From positions 1-47,366 of the forward strand of contig CALDHM010000046.1 in assembly GCA_937941455.1 (NCBI GenBank): DNA of 47,366 bases, given 5' to 3'. How positions within the stretch are numbered: position 1 is the stretch's first letter; each line of letters begins with the position of its first letter. Under the pieces are notes generated by a model that made no database searches, was not told the origin of the DNA, and was given only the letters and a program-made list of their open reading frames with translations. Made by a program: the position numbers and the translations under genes. Source of the DNA: an uncultured Pirellulaceae bacterium. GTDB lineage: Bacteria > Planctomycetota > Planctomycetia > Pirellulales > Pirellulaceae. Positions 24,004 to 32,974 of this stretch are shown piece after piece.

Positions 24004-27000
24004 ATGAACAAGCTGCTTCGTACATCTTTGGCACCACGCGACCGGCGGGGGGTCACGCTGCTGTTCGTTTTGTCGCTGATCGTCTTGTTCCTGCTGATGG
24101 GGACATCGTTCATGCTGATCGCCAATCAGTTTCGGCGTTCGGCGGTGGTCACGGGCAATATCAAGGTCCGCCGAGACGACGCGCGGAGCCTCGTGAGCCG
24201 CGCGTTCTACGATGTCTACCGCGGAGTTTCGCTGGACGACTCGACCTCGCCATTGCGGGGGCATTCCATCCTCGAGGATATGTACGGTTACGGCCTGTTG
24301 GGAGACGTCGACGTCCTGAATCAGGTTCCGGGGACTGAGCAAATCTATCGTTTGACGCTGCAACCCAACGTCCGCCGGATGTTGGATAATTCGCCGGTCA
24401 CGCTGTCCACCGCCGATCACCAATATACTGGGCATTTGATCACGTTCACTTCCGGAGAAAGCGTCGGGACGACTTGTCAAGTCGTGGCCTACGACGGCGC
24501 CAATCAGGCATTTTTCTTGCGACCTACCTGGCGTGACAACTCGGAACTCACCACTGTCCTGTTGCGGGCGGTCACTGGGAATACCATCGCGATGAACGGA
24601 CGTCCGTTCGTCGGGTATGGGGCCGGCGGATTCAATCCAGGAGCACTTCAAAACCAACCAGCATTAGGTCCGAATGCCCTGCTGCCCAATCGCATCGGTG
24701 AATCACGCACTCAGTTCCGCGATAATTACCTGCGCCAATCGGCATTAGGTTCGTCGCAAGGGAATTACGACTATCGCTCGGTCAACGAAGACTACGACGC
24801 TCCCGACTACCAAAACATGTTCTTGGCGGGCTGGGACGGGAATGGCAGTTTCATCCCGAGTTTCTTCCGCCGGTCGCTGCATAACTATCACGGCAGTCCG
24901 ACCGTTCCTCACCGATCACTGTTCGATGCATTTACGGCCACTCCTGGAACCCTGGACGTCGACAACATTGGCGACGGGAGCAACGATGGGATTTGGATCG
25001 ACATCGGATTGCCGCTGCAAACGGACGTCAAAGGCCGCGTCTATCGGCCGCTGGTTTCGTACACGATTTTGGATTTGGACGCCAACCTAAATTTGAATTT
25101 CCACGGCAACCCGACCCAACTGGATCCGAACTTGTTCGTATCGACGCGGGACCTGTTTGCCGACGGCTTCGGTAGCCTACCGGGACGTACGGGGCGCGGT
25201 CATGGCGTCGGCGAGATTTCACTCGATCCGTTGGGGGCGACGATCGGCAATCCGCTGTTAGCCAACAACATCATGCGAGGCAATGGTGTTTGGCCAGGAC
25301 GTTACGGCTATGCACCAGCGGACTCTGTCCCGGGGCTTGTCGGGTTGCGCGATGATCCAACGGGTCAAAAATTCGCTGCGATTCCGTCACCTGGAAATCT
25401 CGTCGGCAACGCTTACACGACAGCGGCCGACCTGCAAGGGCGATTCAATTTGGGGGTTTCGGCCAATTCGCCGACCTTGTTCGGGGTACCGCTGGGCATG
25501 CCTGTGGTTGATATTCTGGCCTCGCCGCTGGTGGAGGGCGTCGATATTGCGTACGAGGCCGATATCAGCACATCCCCTTACACGCCGGTGTTCACCGGTA
25601 CCGTGAAGGATGTGCATTTCTCGGCCAAGGAGCTCGAGGGCGTACTCCGCCACGATGCGCCAGACGGTCCAACCTTGCCACGGCGATTGGTGGATTTGAT
25701 CGGCAACCCGTCACTCGATGAAGCTCGGTTCTGGATCACCACCGACAGCTTCGAGGTGCCGACTGCGCCGCAACATTTGGTGGATGATCTCAACAGCCGT
25801 TTGGCAAATGCTGGTATCGTCAATGTCGCCGAGCGAAACTACTTGATCAATCATTACCTGCCGCCGGAACTGCGGCGGGGTGGCAAGCTGAACCTGAACC
25901 GATCGTTCGATACCTACTTGGGCTCAGGAATCAACCAACGGATCGAATTGGCTCGCCACCTGTACATTCTGTTGCTACTCTTGTTCGAAGATCGATTCGC
26001 AGCGGTGACCGATTACAATCGGGACGGCTCCTCGAACTACCTTGACCGTCGCGCGTTCTGCCATGACATGGCTCAGTGGGCAGTCAACATCGTCGATTTC
26101 CGTGATCCGGATCCGGTGATGACCGGCTTCAAGTTCGATTACGAACCTTGGAATGGGTGGTTTGAGCAAACAGCCGGCCCGTCGCCATGGAATTTCCAGA
26201 ATGACCTTACGGCACCCATTGGTATTGATCCCCTGACTGGACAACTCTACGGTGGGATCGTTTGGGGTTGCGAGCGGCCTGAACTTCTGATCACCGAATC
26301 GTATGCTCACCACGATCGCCGCACCGAGGATACGGCCGAAAACGATACAGTGGCCGGCGGCGATCCGGACTACGACAGTGCATTGGTCCCAAATGCCGCG
26401 GCGTTTTTCGAGTTGTATGCTCCGTGGACCTACAGCACATCGGTTGCGGCCACGGCCAACAACGAAGTTCCCAATCCGCTGTACGACCTGTCCAACAATC
26501 TCGCGTTATCGCGGACAGCTCCCAATGGCGATCCGGTATGGCGAATGGTGGCGACTCGGAAGAGCATTCCACGGTTCTATGACCTGGATGATCCGTTCAT
26601 TACGCGAGCGGCAGGAAATGGCGACCTCGAGCGGATCGTGTACTTTATCCAACCCGCGGGAACAGGCCCCGAGTATCAAGGCCCCAAGGTCTACTATCCG
26701 GATAATCCAGCGCCGTCGCTGCCGCGCGGTGGATTTGCCGTCGTCGGCTCGGCCGGAATCGCTGATGCCGACCCGGGGAGTGGAGTGCCCGAGTACCGAA
26801 CCTACCTTGGCCGCCGAGCCGTGGCGAACCCGCTCGATCCGGCCGAACTCGATCAAACGCGGCGGATTTGTTTGCAACCGACGGCGAATCTCGTCAAGGT
26901 TTGGAATTGGGATAATGTCAGCTCGTCGCTGGTGGAGGAATCCCGTAATTGCATCGCTATTCCGATCGGGATGAATAACCTAGCGTCAGGTCCGGTTCCC

Positions 27001-28596
27001 CGTTCGCTTGGCCTGAGCGATCCCGTTCAGGGCTACGCAGTTCCGGGAGTCCGGGAATTGTTCCCCGTTGGAGATGGGTATCGTTTCGTCGATCCGTCGA
27101 ATACCGCGATCACTCTTGATACACCGATTGACAAAACGTTGCAATCGCCCGGCGATTGGGAGTTATTTATCCGGTACACCGGCACGGTTACGGGAGCGAT
27201 TTCGGTACCTGGTTTCCGCGCGATTCACCTGCAACGTTTGGCGAATCCTGATTTGCCTTACGACCCCAACACGAATCCATACTTGACCGTCGACGTGCAT
27301 GCGGTCGATTTGCTCTCGTTCAATGGAACAGAATCCCCCGGATCGGGCGATCCTGATGAATTGTTGATCGACATCGAATGCACCTCGTTCGAACGGGGGG
27401 AGGGACCATTAGCCGCGCCGATGGTTTTGTGGCGAGAAGATGTCGACGGAGCGATGACTGACATCGATCCGACCCGGACCCAGGTGGTGGGGGACTTCCA
27501 TAACTTGTCGCATAACTTGGCAGATTCCTTGGGGACGCTCAACGATCGCTACCGCCTCGATTTTGCGAATGCGGGCGGAGCGATTTCGTTCCCGTGGCTG
27601 ACTTGGAACAATCGCCCCTACGAGAGCCAGTTGGAACTGGCGTCGGTGCCGCTGTTCCGCTCGTCGTTGATGCTGTGCAAATTTACGGTGAACGATTCGC
27701 GGAATCGGTACGCTCCTCCCAACGCCGAGGATCCTACCAACGGGCGGTTGTGGTTCGCCTCGAACTTCGGTCACTTGCCGAACTTCTACGGCGACAGTCC
27801 CACCACCGCCGATAATTTCCCGAGCCTTAATCTGCAACGGTTCTTGGATTACCTGGAGGTGCCGTCGCGGTTCTTGGGCGTCGAGACGTATTCCGACTCC
27901 GGATTCTTCAACAACCCGGCGGGCTACCGCTTGGGGTTGAACTATCCCAATAACGAAATCTCGAACATGCGTTATCCCGGCAAGATCAACCTGAATACGA
28001 TTCGGGAGCGAACCTACAACGCGCTGATGGGGGGCTACGTCGGGGAATTGCCCTGGAATGCCTTCGCGTTGTCGCGTAGCGGGACCACCCCCGGCTTGCC
28101 TACCGATTTTCCGTGGGTTTATCGTTCGGCCGAGGCGGCCAACTACGTGCCACCGGCCGGGCCTACCGGCGATTCGTTGCTGTATCATCGCGGTGGGGTG
28201 CAGGGTGTCTCGTCGGGTCCGACATTATTCCGTGCTCGTGAAACTGGAGCCGGTGATCAACCGCTCTTCGATTTAACGACCGTCAGCGGCCTGGCCAAGG
28301 ACTCGTCGCGTAGCCAGTATTTCGAAAATGAAATGCGGCAGCGTTTGGGGAACATGGTCACCTCGCGCTCCAGCGTCTTTGCGGTCTGGATCACTGTCGG
28401 CTTCTTCGAGGTCGATCAAGTGACCGGAGCGACAACGCGCGTCGAAATGCAGAACGAGTTGTTCCAAAGTCAACGCTATCGCGGCTTCTACATCATCGAT
28501 CGCTCGATCCCTGTCGCTTGCGAGCCTGGCAAGGATCACAACGTCGATCGCGCCGTCTTGGCCGAATCGATCTGGGAGGAAGTCGGGAACTTTTGA
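24004..28596 (+). CDS. Giant GspK-like pseudopilin, 1530 residues
   Basis: A 1530-residue protein with a prepilin-like N-terminus: leader with basic residues, then RRGVTLLFVLSLIVLFLLMGTSFMLIANQFRRSAV, as in GspK/PilX, which use V-T-L-L and lack the Glu5 of major pilins. GspK is about 320 residues, so this is almost five times larger. Traces of the GspK helix-rich fold are seen in RRGGKLNLNRSFDTYLGSG (about 625-643) and MRYPGKINLNTIRERTYNALMGG (about 1323-1345), where GspK has INLNTA-type segments. The end, VFAVWITVGFFEVDQV...YRGFYIIDRSIPV..PGKDHNVDRAV, is something I recall in long uncharacterised planctomycete proteins. Between these lie some 1000 residues of unassigned, Pro/Asn/Asp-rich, probably extracellular sequence. 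The start has only a weak site (AGAAAG). A terminator follows. A tip or surface adhesin role is inference. Confidence 0.85.
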   Translation: MNKLLRTSLAPRDRRGVTLLFVLSLIVLFLLMGTSFMLIANQFRRSAVVTGNIKVRRDDARSLVSRAFYDVYRGVSLDDSTSPLRGHSILEDMYGYGLLGDVDVLNQVPGTEQIYRLTLQPNVRRMLDNSPVTLSTADHQYTGHLITFTSGESVGTTCQVVAYDGANQAFFLRPTWRDNSELTTVLLRAVTGNTIAMNGRPFVGYGAGGFNPGALQNQPALGPNALLPNRIGESRTQFRDNYLRQSALGSSQGNYDYRSVNEDYDAPDYQNMFLAGWDGNGSFIPSFFRRSLHNYHGSPTVPHRSLFDAFTATPGTLDVDNIGDGSNDGIWIDIGLPLQTDVKGRVYRPLVSYTILDLDANLNLNFHGNPTQLDPNLFVSTRDLFADGFGSLPGRTGRGHGVGEISLDPLGATIGNPLLANNIMRGNGVWPGRYGYAPADSVPGLVGLRDDPTGQKFAAIPSPGNLVGNAYTTAADLQGRFNLGVSANSPTLFGVPLGMPVVDILASPLVEGVDIAYEADISTSPYTPVFTGTVKDVHFSAKELEGVLRHDAPDGPTLPRRLVDLIGNPSLDEARFWITTDSFEVPTAPQHLVDDLNSRLANAGIVNVAERNYLINHYLPPELRRGGKLNLNRSFDTYLGSGINQRIELARHLYILLLLLFEDRFAAVTDYNRDGSSNYLDRRAFCHDMAQWAVNIVDFRDPDPVMTGFKFDYEPWNGWFEQTAGPSPWNFQNDLTAPIGIDPLTGQLYGGIVWGCERPELLITESYAHHDRRTEDTAENDTVAGGDPDYDSALVPNAAAFFELYAPWTYSTSVAATANNEVPNPLYDLSNNLALSRTAPNGDPVWRMVATRKSIPRFYDLDDPFITRAAGNGDLERIVYFIQPAGTGPEYQGPKVYYPDNPAPSLPRGGFAVVGSAGIADADPGSGVPEYRTYLGRRAVANPLDPAELDQTRRICLQPTANLVKVWNWDNVSSSLVEESRNCIAIPIGMNNLASGPVPRSLGLSDPVQGYAVPGVRELFPVGDGYRFVDPSNTAITLDTPIDKTLQSPGDWELFIRYTGTVTGAISVPGFRAIHLQRLANPDLPYDPNTNPYLTVDVHAVDLLSFNGTESPGSGDPDELLIDIECTSFERGEGPLAAPMVLWREDVDGAMTDIDPTRTQVVGDFHNLSHNLADSLGTLNDRYRLDFANAGGAISFPWLTWNNRPYESQLELASVPLFRSSLMLCKFTVNDSRNRYAPPNAEDPTNGRLWFASNFGHLPNFYGDSPTTADNFPSLNLQRFLDYLEVPSRFLGVETYSDSGFFNNPAGYRLGLNYPNNEISNMRYPGKINLNTIRERTYNALMGGYVGELPWNAFALSRSGTTPGLPTDFPWVYRSAEAANYVPPAGPTGDSLLYHRGGVQGVSSGPTLFRARETGAGDQPLFDLTTVSGLAKDSSRSQYFENEMRQRLGNMVTSRSSVFAVWITVGFFEVDQVTGATTRVEMQNELFQSQRYRGFYIIDRSIPVACEPGKDHNVDRAVLAESIWEEVGNF

Positions 28597-28649
28597 TCGG
28601 TCGGGCTTGACCGATTTAGTTTTGGGCCTAACTCATCACCTTGATTCCT

Positions 28650-28730
28650 ATGCCTCGGGGTAAGAAAAAAACTGGCGAGGAAGGGCTCCGGGAAAAACGT
28701 TCATCGAACACCACACCTGCCGCGCGGTAG
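28650..28730 (+). CDS. Possible 26-residue basic peptide ending inside the terminator
   Basis: An ATG-to-TAG frame encoding a Lys/Arg-rich peptide (MPRGKKKTGEEGLREKRSSN, then TTPAAR). The stop codon lies within the right arm of the terminator hairpin. There is no ribosome site upstream, so I give it little weight. Confidence 0.12.
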   Translation: MPRGKKKTGEEGLREKRSSNTTPAAR

Positions 28731-28743
28731 GTGTGGTTTTTTT
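28710..28743 (+). terminator. Rho-independent terminator of the pseudopilin cluster
   Basis: A 12-base stem (28710-28721 ACCACACCTGCC, 28726-28737 GGTAGGTGTGGT, one G-T/mismatch position) with loop GCGC, directly followed by a run of seven T (28737-28743). It lies 114 bases past the stop of the giant gene and has the right orientation to end the cluster transcript. Confidence 0.88.
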
Positions 28744-28834
28744 GTCGGATAAGCGTCTCGATTAAACCGCCATTCAGCGCGTTGTCGCTTTGGCTGGTTA
28801 CGGTCAAATATCCGAGCTTATCTCAAATCAAGCT

Positions 28835-28856
28835 CTCGCTTACGCTGCGGTCTACG
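28835..28856 (+). repeat. Dispersed repeat, copy 2 (CTCGCTTACGCT type)
   Basis: CTCGCTTACGCT followed by GCGGTCTACG, matching the copy at 2605-2626 at 20 of 22 positions. Lies in non-coding DNA. Confidence 0.45.
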
Positions 28857-29081
28857 ACGGCAGACGGCCTTGCGATGGCTTGTAGCCAGGGTGAGACTAA
28901 AGCTGGCAGGGCCGCGGCGGACGGCTTGTTCGCGTTACGGCTTTGTCGAGTTCCTGGTCGTCTGTGGTTGCGTATTCTGCGGTGGCCAAGGATAATTTTC
29001 CGCGTTGTCGGGAGCGTCATCTGCCCGGCAATTTGTTAACCGCGATTTTCGATTCATCACTTTCCTACAGGGATACCGGGA

Positions 29082-30872
29082 ATGGCCGCAACCTTGACCG
29101 ATCAACAGAAAAAGCAAATTGCCCAGGCTGAAGAGATTTTGTTTTCCGGCCCGGAAAAGGAAGGCTTCGCCAAAGATTTGTTTTTTGGCCGTTTCCGCGC
29201 CGATTCGATCCTGCCGTATCCCGAATTGGTCGGCGAAGCCAAAGCGGCCGGTGATGCAAAAGTCGCTGAGGTCAAGAAATTCTGCCGCGATCAGATCGAT
29301 CCCGTGCAAATCGACCGCGAGGCACGAATTCCCGACTCGGTGATCCGCGGTTTGGGAAAACTCGGTGTCTTGGGGATGACTGTCGGCCGCGAGGTGGGCG
29401 GGCTGGGCATGTCTCAGTTCAACTACTGTCGCGTGATGGAGGTCATCGGCGGCCATTGCGGATCGACAGCTGTGTTCGTCAATGCACATCATTCGATCGG
29501 TTTGAGAGCCTTGGAGTTGTTCGGCACCAAAGAGCAAAAGGAATACTTGCGACCGCTGATGACCGGGGAGAAAATCGCGGCCTTCGCCCTGACCGAGCCG
29601 CAGGCGGGATCCGATGCCGGCAACGTTCGCACACGTGCCGAGCCGGTGGATAATGGTGCAGCCTATGTCATTAACGGCGAGAAACGGTGGATCACCAACG
29701 GTGGCATCGCCGATGTGTTGACTCTGATGGCGCGAACCCCGGATCCTGCCGATCCCGACGGGAAAATCACCGCGTTCGTCGTGACCCCCGATTTGCCGGG
29801 ATTCGAGGTTGTCGAGCAGCGTATGGAAAAAACCGGAATTCGCGGCACGGCGACGGGCCGCTTGCGCTTCCGCAATATGCGAGTCCCGAAGGAAAACATT
29901 TTGGGATCGCTGGGCAAAGGGTTGCGGATGGCCCTCACCGTTCTGGACTTCGGCCGCACGACATTCGGCGCCAGCTGCACGGGGGCGGCGAAATTTTGCC
30001 TGGAGCGAATGGTCCACCGCGCGAATCATCGCCGCCAGTTCGGCAAAACCTTGGGCGAATTCGAACTCGTTCGCAAAAAGATCGCCGAAGCTGCGGCGGA
30101 CATCTATGCGATGGAAAGTGCCACTTACCACACCGCTGCGTTGATCGATAGCGGTGCCGAAGATTACATGATCGAGACGGCGATGATCAAGGTCTTCGCC
30201 AGCGAGCAACTGTGGCGAATCACTAACGATTGCCTCCAAGTCTGGGGGGGGGCCGGATTCTTCACCGACCAACCATTTGAACGGCTGATGCGGGATGCTC
30301 GACTGAACATGATCGGCGAGGGAGCCAACGAGGTCCTGCGGTGCTTCATCGCGGCCGTCGGTCTCCGCCATCTGGGCATGGACATGCTCAAACTGACGAA
30401 GAAACCTTGGAATGCCTACAAATTGCTGAAGACCCCACCCCCCATTCCCGTGCAGCATGAACATTTGCGATTCGCCGCGCGACATCTGGCCAAACAGATT
30501 TCTCGATTCGCCTGGGCCTGCGAAATGGCCTTGGTCAAGTACGGCCAGCAGATCATCGATCAACAATTCGTCCAGGCGCGGCTGGGGGATATCGCCACCG
30601 AGATCTTTATGGCCAGTTGCGTCTACAGCCGACTCGATAACTTGTTACTCAACGGCACAATCCCCGACTCGGCGAAACGCCACGAGGAAGCGACCGGATT
30701 GTACTATCTGCGGCTGGCCGAAGCCCGCAATGAAGACCGATTCCGCGAGCTCAAGGTTAATCTCGACAAACAAGTCAATGAGGTCGCCGACTACTGGCTT
30801 CGCCGCAACTACGACAAAGACTGGGTACTCAAGCCCAAAGTCGAGGTCGATCCCGAAGCTCCGCTCTCCTGA
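29082..30872 (+). CDS. Acyl-CoA dehydrogenase, very-long-chain (ACADVL/ACAD9-like) type
   Basis: A 596-residue flavoenzyme that would introduce the trans-2 double bond in acyl-CoA during beta-oxidation, passing electrons to ETF. The N-terminal helical domain covers about 55-165. The middle domain has AFALTEPQAGSDAGNVRTRA (167-186) and KRWITNGGIAD (201-211), the FAD/substrate signature. The C-terminal helical domain includes RRQFGKTLGEFELVRKKIAE (318-337) and QVWGGAGFFTDQPFERLMRDARL (386-408). The base Glu is expected at 413 in IGEGANEVLR, the same place as in mitochondrial very-long-chain enzymes. A further domain of about 170 residues follows, which also fits that subfamily rather than the 380-residue short-chain enzymes. 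It stands alone, converging with the ABC permease gene 51 bases away. The ATG at 29082 is the only reasonable start. Confidence 0.93.
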   Translation: MAATLTDQQKKQIAQAEEILFSGPEKEGFAKDLFFGRFRADSILPYPELVGEAKAAGDAKVAEVKKFCRDQIDPVQIDREARIPDSVIRGLGKLGVLGMTVGREVGGLGMSQFNYCRVMEVIGGHCGSTAVFVNAHHSIGLRALELFGTKEQKEYLRPLMTGEKIAAFALTEPQAGSDAGNVRTRAEPVDNGAAYVINGEKRWITNGGIADVLTLMARTPDPADPDGKITAFVVTPDLPGFEVVEQRMEKTGIRGTATGRLRFRNMRVPKENILGSLGKGLRMALTVLDFGRTTFGASCTGAAKFCLERMVHRANHRRQFGKTLGEFELVRKKIAEAAADIYAMESATYHTAALIDSGAEDYMIETAMIKVFASEQLWRITNDCLQVWGGAGFFTDQPFERLMRDARLNMIGEGANEVLRCFIAAVGLRHLGMDMLKLTKKPWNAYKLLKTPPPIPVQHEHLRFAARHLAKQISRFAWACEMALVKYGQQIIDQQFVQARLGDIATEIFMASCVYSRLDNLLLNGTIPDSAKRHEEATGLYYLRLAEARNEDRFRELKVNLDKQVNEVADYWLRRNYDKDWVLKPKVEVDPEAPLS

Positions 30873-30923
30873 GCCAATCGCGCTGGCATTTGACAACCGG
30901 ACATCGTTCGATGGTGAAGCCCA

Positions 30924-32003
30924 TTAGTCCTCGCGCCAGCGAAAAATGCGCAGGGCGATCGCGAAGCTGACGATCGCCCAAGCCGCCATGATGCCGATCT
31001 GTGGCAAAACCTCGACGATGCCAGCCCCCTCGTTGACAACGCTCCGCAGCGAATCGATCAACGGGGTCAGCGGCAACCACCGGATCAGCGGATGAATCGC
31101 CTCGGGGAATCGCTGCCATGAAAAAAAGATGCCGCACAGGGTCCACATCGGCAGCATGACGAGATTCATCAATCCGGAAGCTGCCTCCAGCGTCTTGCAC
31201 CGCGAGGCGACCAGCAAACCGATCCCCGAAAATTGGACGGCCCCCAAAATAATCAGGCCAGTCAACAACCACCAACTGCCGTGAATGCGGACGCCGAACA
31301 GGAGCCACGAAAAGGCGAACATTAGCATGATCTCCGGCACCATGAACAGCATTCGGCTGATCATGATTCCCGCCAAAAAATCGGAGCGTCTCATCGGAGT
31401 GGCGATAAACCGTTTGAGCAATTTACGGATGCGGAGATCGACGATCGCGAAGCCGACGCCCCATAAACCGCCCCCCATCAATCCCATGCCGATCAAACCA
31501 GGCACGAGAAAGTCGATGTACCGCCCCCCAGATTCTTGGAACGGTCTGTCGCTGACCCGCAGCGGATCGCGGCGCCCGGCCGCTCGTTGCAGCTTTCCAT
31601 CGATCGCATTCCGCAGGGCATTGGCATCGGGATGGCTTGGATCGAACCAATATTCGATTTCGGCTCCGTCGGGAGCCAGGGCTTTGACAGCCAACTGCGA
31701 TTTGCCCGTGCGCAACCGCTGGCGACACTCCGATTCCGGAAGGATTTTCCAGGACAGCTCCCCCTCGTGGCCCAGCCATTGCGCGAGTTGCGGAGAACCG
31801 CTGGACTCGACCAGATCGAACGCCAACTGTTGCCGCGGCTGTGTGCGAAAGGCCGAACCTAACACCAAGATCATGAGCAAGGGAAAAACGTATACCCAAA
31901 AAATGGCTTCCGGCTGACGCGTGAATTCGCGCAGCCGCGTGATGGTCACGGCCAACATCGGGTGCAGACGGAATTCTCTGCGATCGGCAGTAGGCTCGCT
32001 CAT
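30924..32003 (-). CDS. ABC-2 type transporter permease
   Basis: A 359-residue membrane protein of the ABC-2 family. One N-terminal helix (about 34-52, IFWVYVFPLLMILVLGSAF) is followed by an extracytoplasmic domain of about 110 residues. Then come five to six helices beginning at about 168 (YIDFLVPGLIGMGLMGGGLWGVGFAIV), including the family motif region RKLLKRFIATPMRRSDFLAG (about 199-218), which lies on the cytosolic side and contacts the ATPase. The C-terminus ends after the last helix. Its start overlaps the stop of the ATPase gene by four bases (ATGA), so the two are translated together. Such pairs export lipids, drugs, polysaccharides or proteins; the substrate cannot be told. The extracytoplasmic loop resembles those of the YhhJ/YadH-like multidrug-type permeases. 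Confidence 0.92.
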   Translation of the reverse strand: MSEPTADRREFRLHPMLAVTITRLREFTRQPEAIFWVYVFPLLMILVLGSAFRTQPRQQLAFDLVESSGSPQLAQWLGHEGELSWKILPESECRQRLRTGKSQLAVKALAPDGAEIEYWFDPSHPDANALRNAIDGKLQRAAGRRDPLRVSDRPFQESGGRYIDFLVPGLIGMGLMGGGLWGVGFAIVDLRIRKLLKRFIATPMRRSDFLAGIMISRMLFMVPEIMLMFAFSWLLFGVRIHGSWWLLTGLIILGAVQFSGIGLLVASRCKTLEAASGLMNLVMLPMWTLCGIFFSWQRFPEAIHPLIRWLPLTPLIDSLRSVVNEGAGIVEVLPQIGIMAAWAIVSFAIALRIFRWRED

Positions 32004-32974
32004 CGTCCTGGCTTTCCCGCTCCGCTGGCTTGATGGTCATCCAGATGTCGGCCCGTCAACGTCACGAAAACATCCTCGAGCGTCGCATGCCGGGTGGCCA
32101 AATTGGTCAGCGGGATTTTGGACTCTCCGAGAATCGACATCAATTGGGGCAACACGAGATGGGGATGGTCGACGTGCAGGGTCGCGTGATGCATGTCGAG
32201 CATGACGTTCACGCTCCCCGGCAGATCTCGCAGGCGACCTGCCAATTCTGGCGGAGCAAGTCCGTCCCATGTCAGCTCGATGCGATGCTCGGCGCCCAGC
32301 GTGCGGATCAATTCATGGGGAGTCCCCTCGGCAATGACTTTACCGGCATCGATGATCGCGATTCGATCGCAGAGCCGTTCTGCCTCATCCATGTAATGAG
32401 TGGTCAGCAAGACGGTGCGTCCGGAGTTCGTGAACCCTTGGATGATGTCCCATAGTTGTCGGCGGCTGACGGGATCGAGGCCGGTAGTCGGCTCGTCGAG
32501 AAAGATGACTTGAGGGTCGCCGACGATCGCCGTGGCGACCGCGAGCCGTTGCTTCTGACCGCCCGAAAGTTTCTTGATCCAGGTCCGAGCCTTGTCTTGC
32601 AGGCCGACGCGAGCGATGGCTTCGGCAACGGTGATGCCTGTCCTGTAGAAACTGCGAAACAAGGACAGAGTCTCTTCAACTGTCAGTTTGTCGCTGAGCT
32701 CGGTCTCCTGCAGCGATACGCCGATCAATTCGCGAATTTTGCGATCGTCCTTCCCCCACTCCCAGCCCAGGACTTTTGCTTGGCCGCTCGTCGCCGACAG
32801 GATGCCTTCGAGGATTTCGATCGTCGTTGTCTTGCCGGCTCCGTTGGGCCCCAAAACGCCGAAACATTCGCCGCGGCGAATCCGCAGATCGATCCCGCGA
32901 ACGGCTTCGACCGGGGGCCTCCCCGCGTAAGTCTTGACAAGCCCCTCGACTTCGATCGCCAATTCTTCAGACAC
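32000..32974 (-). CDS. ABC transporter ATP-binding protein
   Basis: A 324-residue ATPase. Walker A GPNGAGKTTT is at about 39-48, the Q-loop region SLQETELSDKLTVEET at about 92-107, the signature KLSGGQKQRLAVA at about 139-151, Walker B VIFLDEPTTGLDP at about 160-172 and the switch His in TTHYMDEAE at about 195-203. The last 90 residues form an extra domain seen in ABC-2 exporters of the drug-resistance (DrrA-like) type. Its stop overlaps the start of the permease gene. It is the first gene of the pair; the promoter should lie in 32975-33354, where a palindrome is also found. Confidence 0.95.
   Translation of the reverse strand: MSEELAIEVEGLVKTYAGRPPVEAVRGIDLRIRRGECFGVLGPNGAGKTTTIEILEGILSATSGQAKVLGWEWGKDDRKIRELIGVSLQETELSDKLTVEETLSLFRSFYRTGITVAEAIARVGLQDKARTWIKKLSGGQKQRLAVATAIVGDPQVIFLDEPTTGLDPVSRRQLWDIIQGFTNSGRTVLLTTHYMDEAERLCDRIAIIDAGKVIAEGTPHELIRTLGAEHRIELTWDGLAPPELAGRLRDLPGSVNVMLDMHHATLHVDHPHLVLPQLMSILGESKIPLTNLATRHATLEDVFVTLTGRHLDDHQASGAGKPGR

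Larger units (their letters stand above)
28597..29081. other. 485-base gap after the pseudopilin cluster
   Basis: Contains a tentative 26-codon frame, the cluster terminator and a dispersed repeat copy. The rest up to the acyl-CoA dehydrogenase gene shows no supported gene. Confidence 0.45.

Noticed and set aside
28935-30566. 543-codon minus-strand open frame opposite the acyl-CoA dehydrogenase
   Set aside because: Shadow of a certain gene; the protein is rich in His/Arg/Gln with no recognisable domain.
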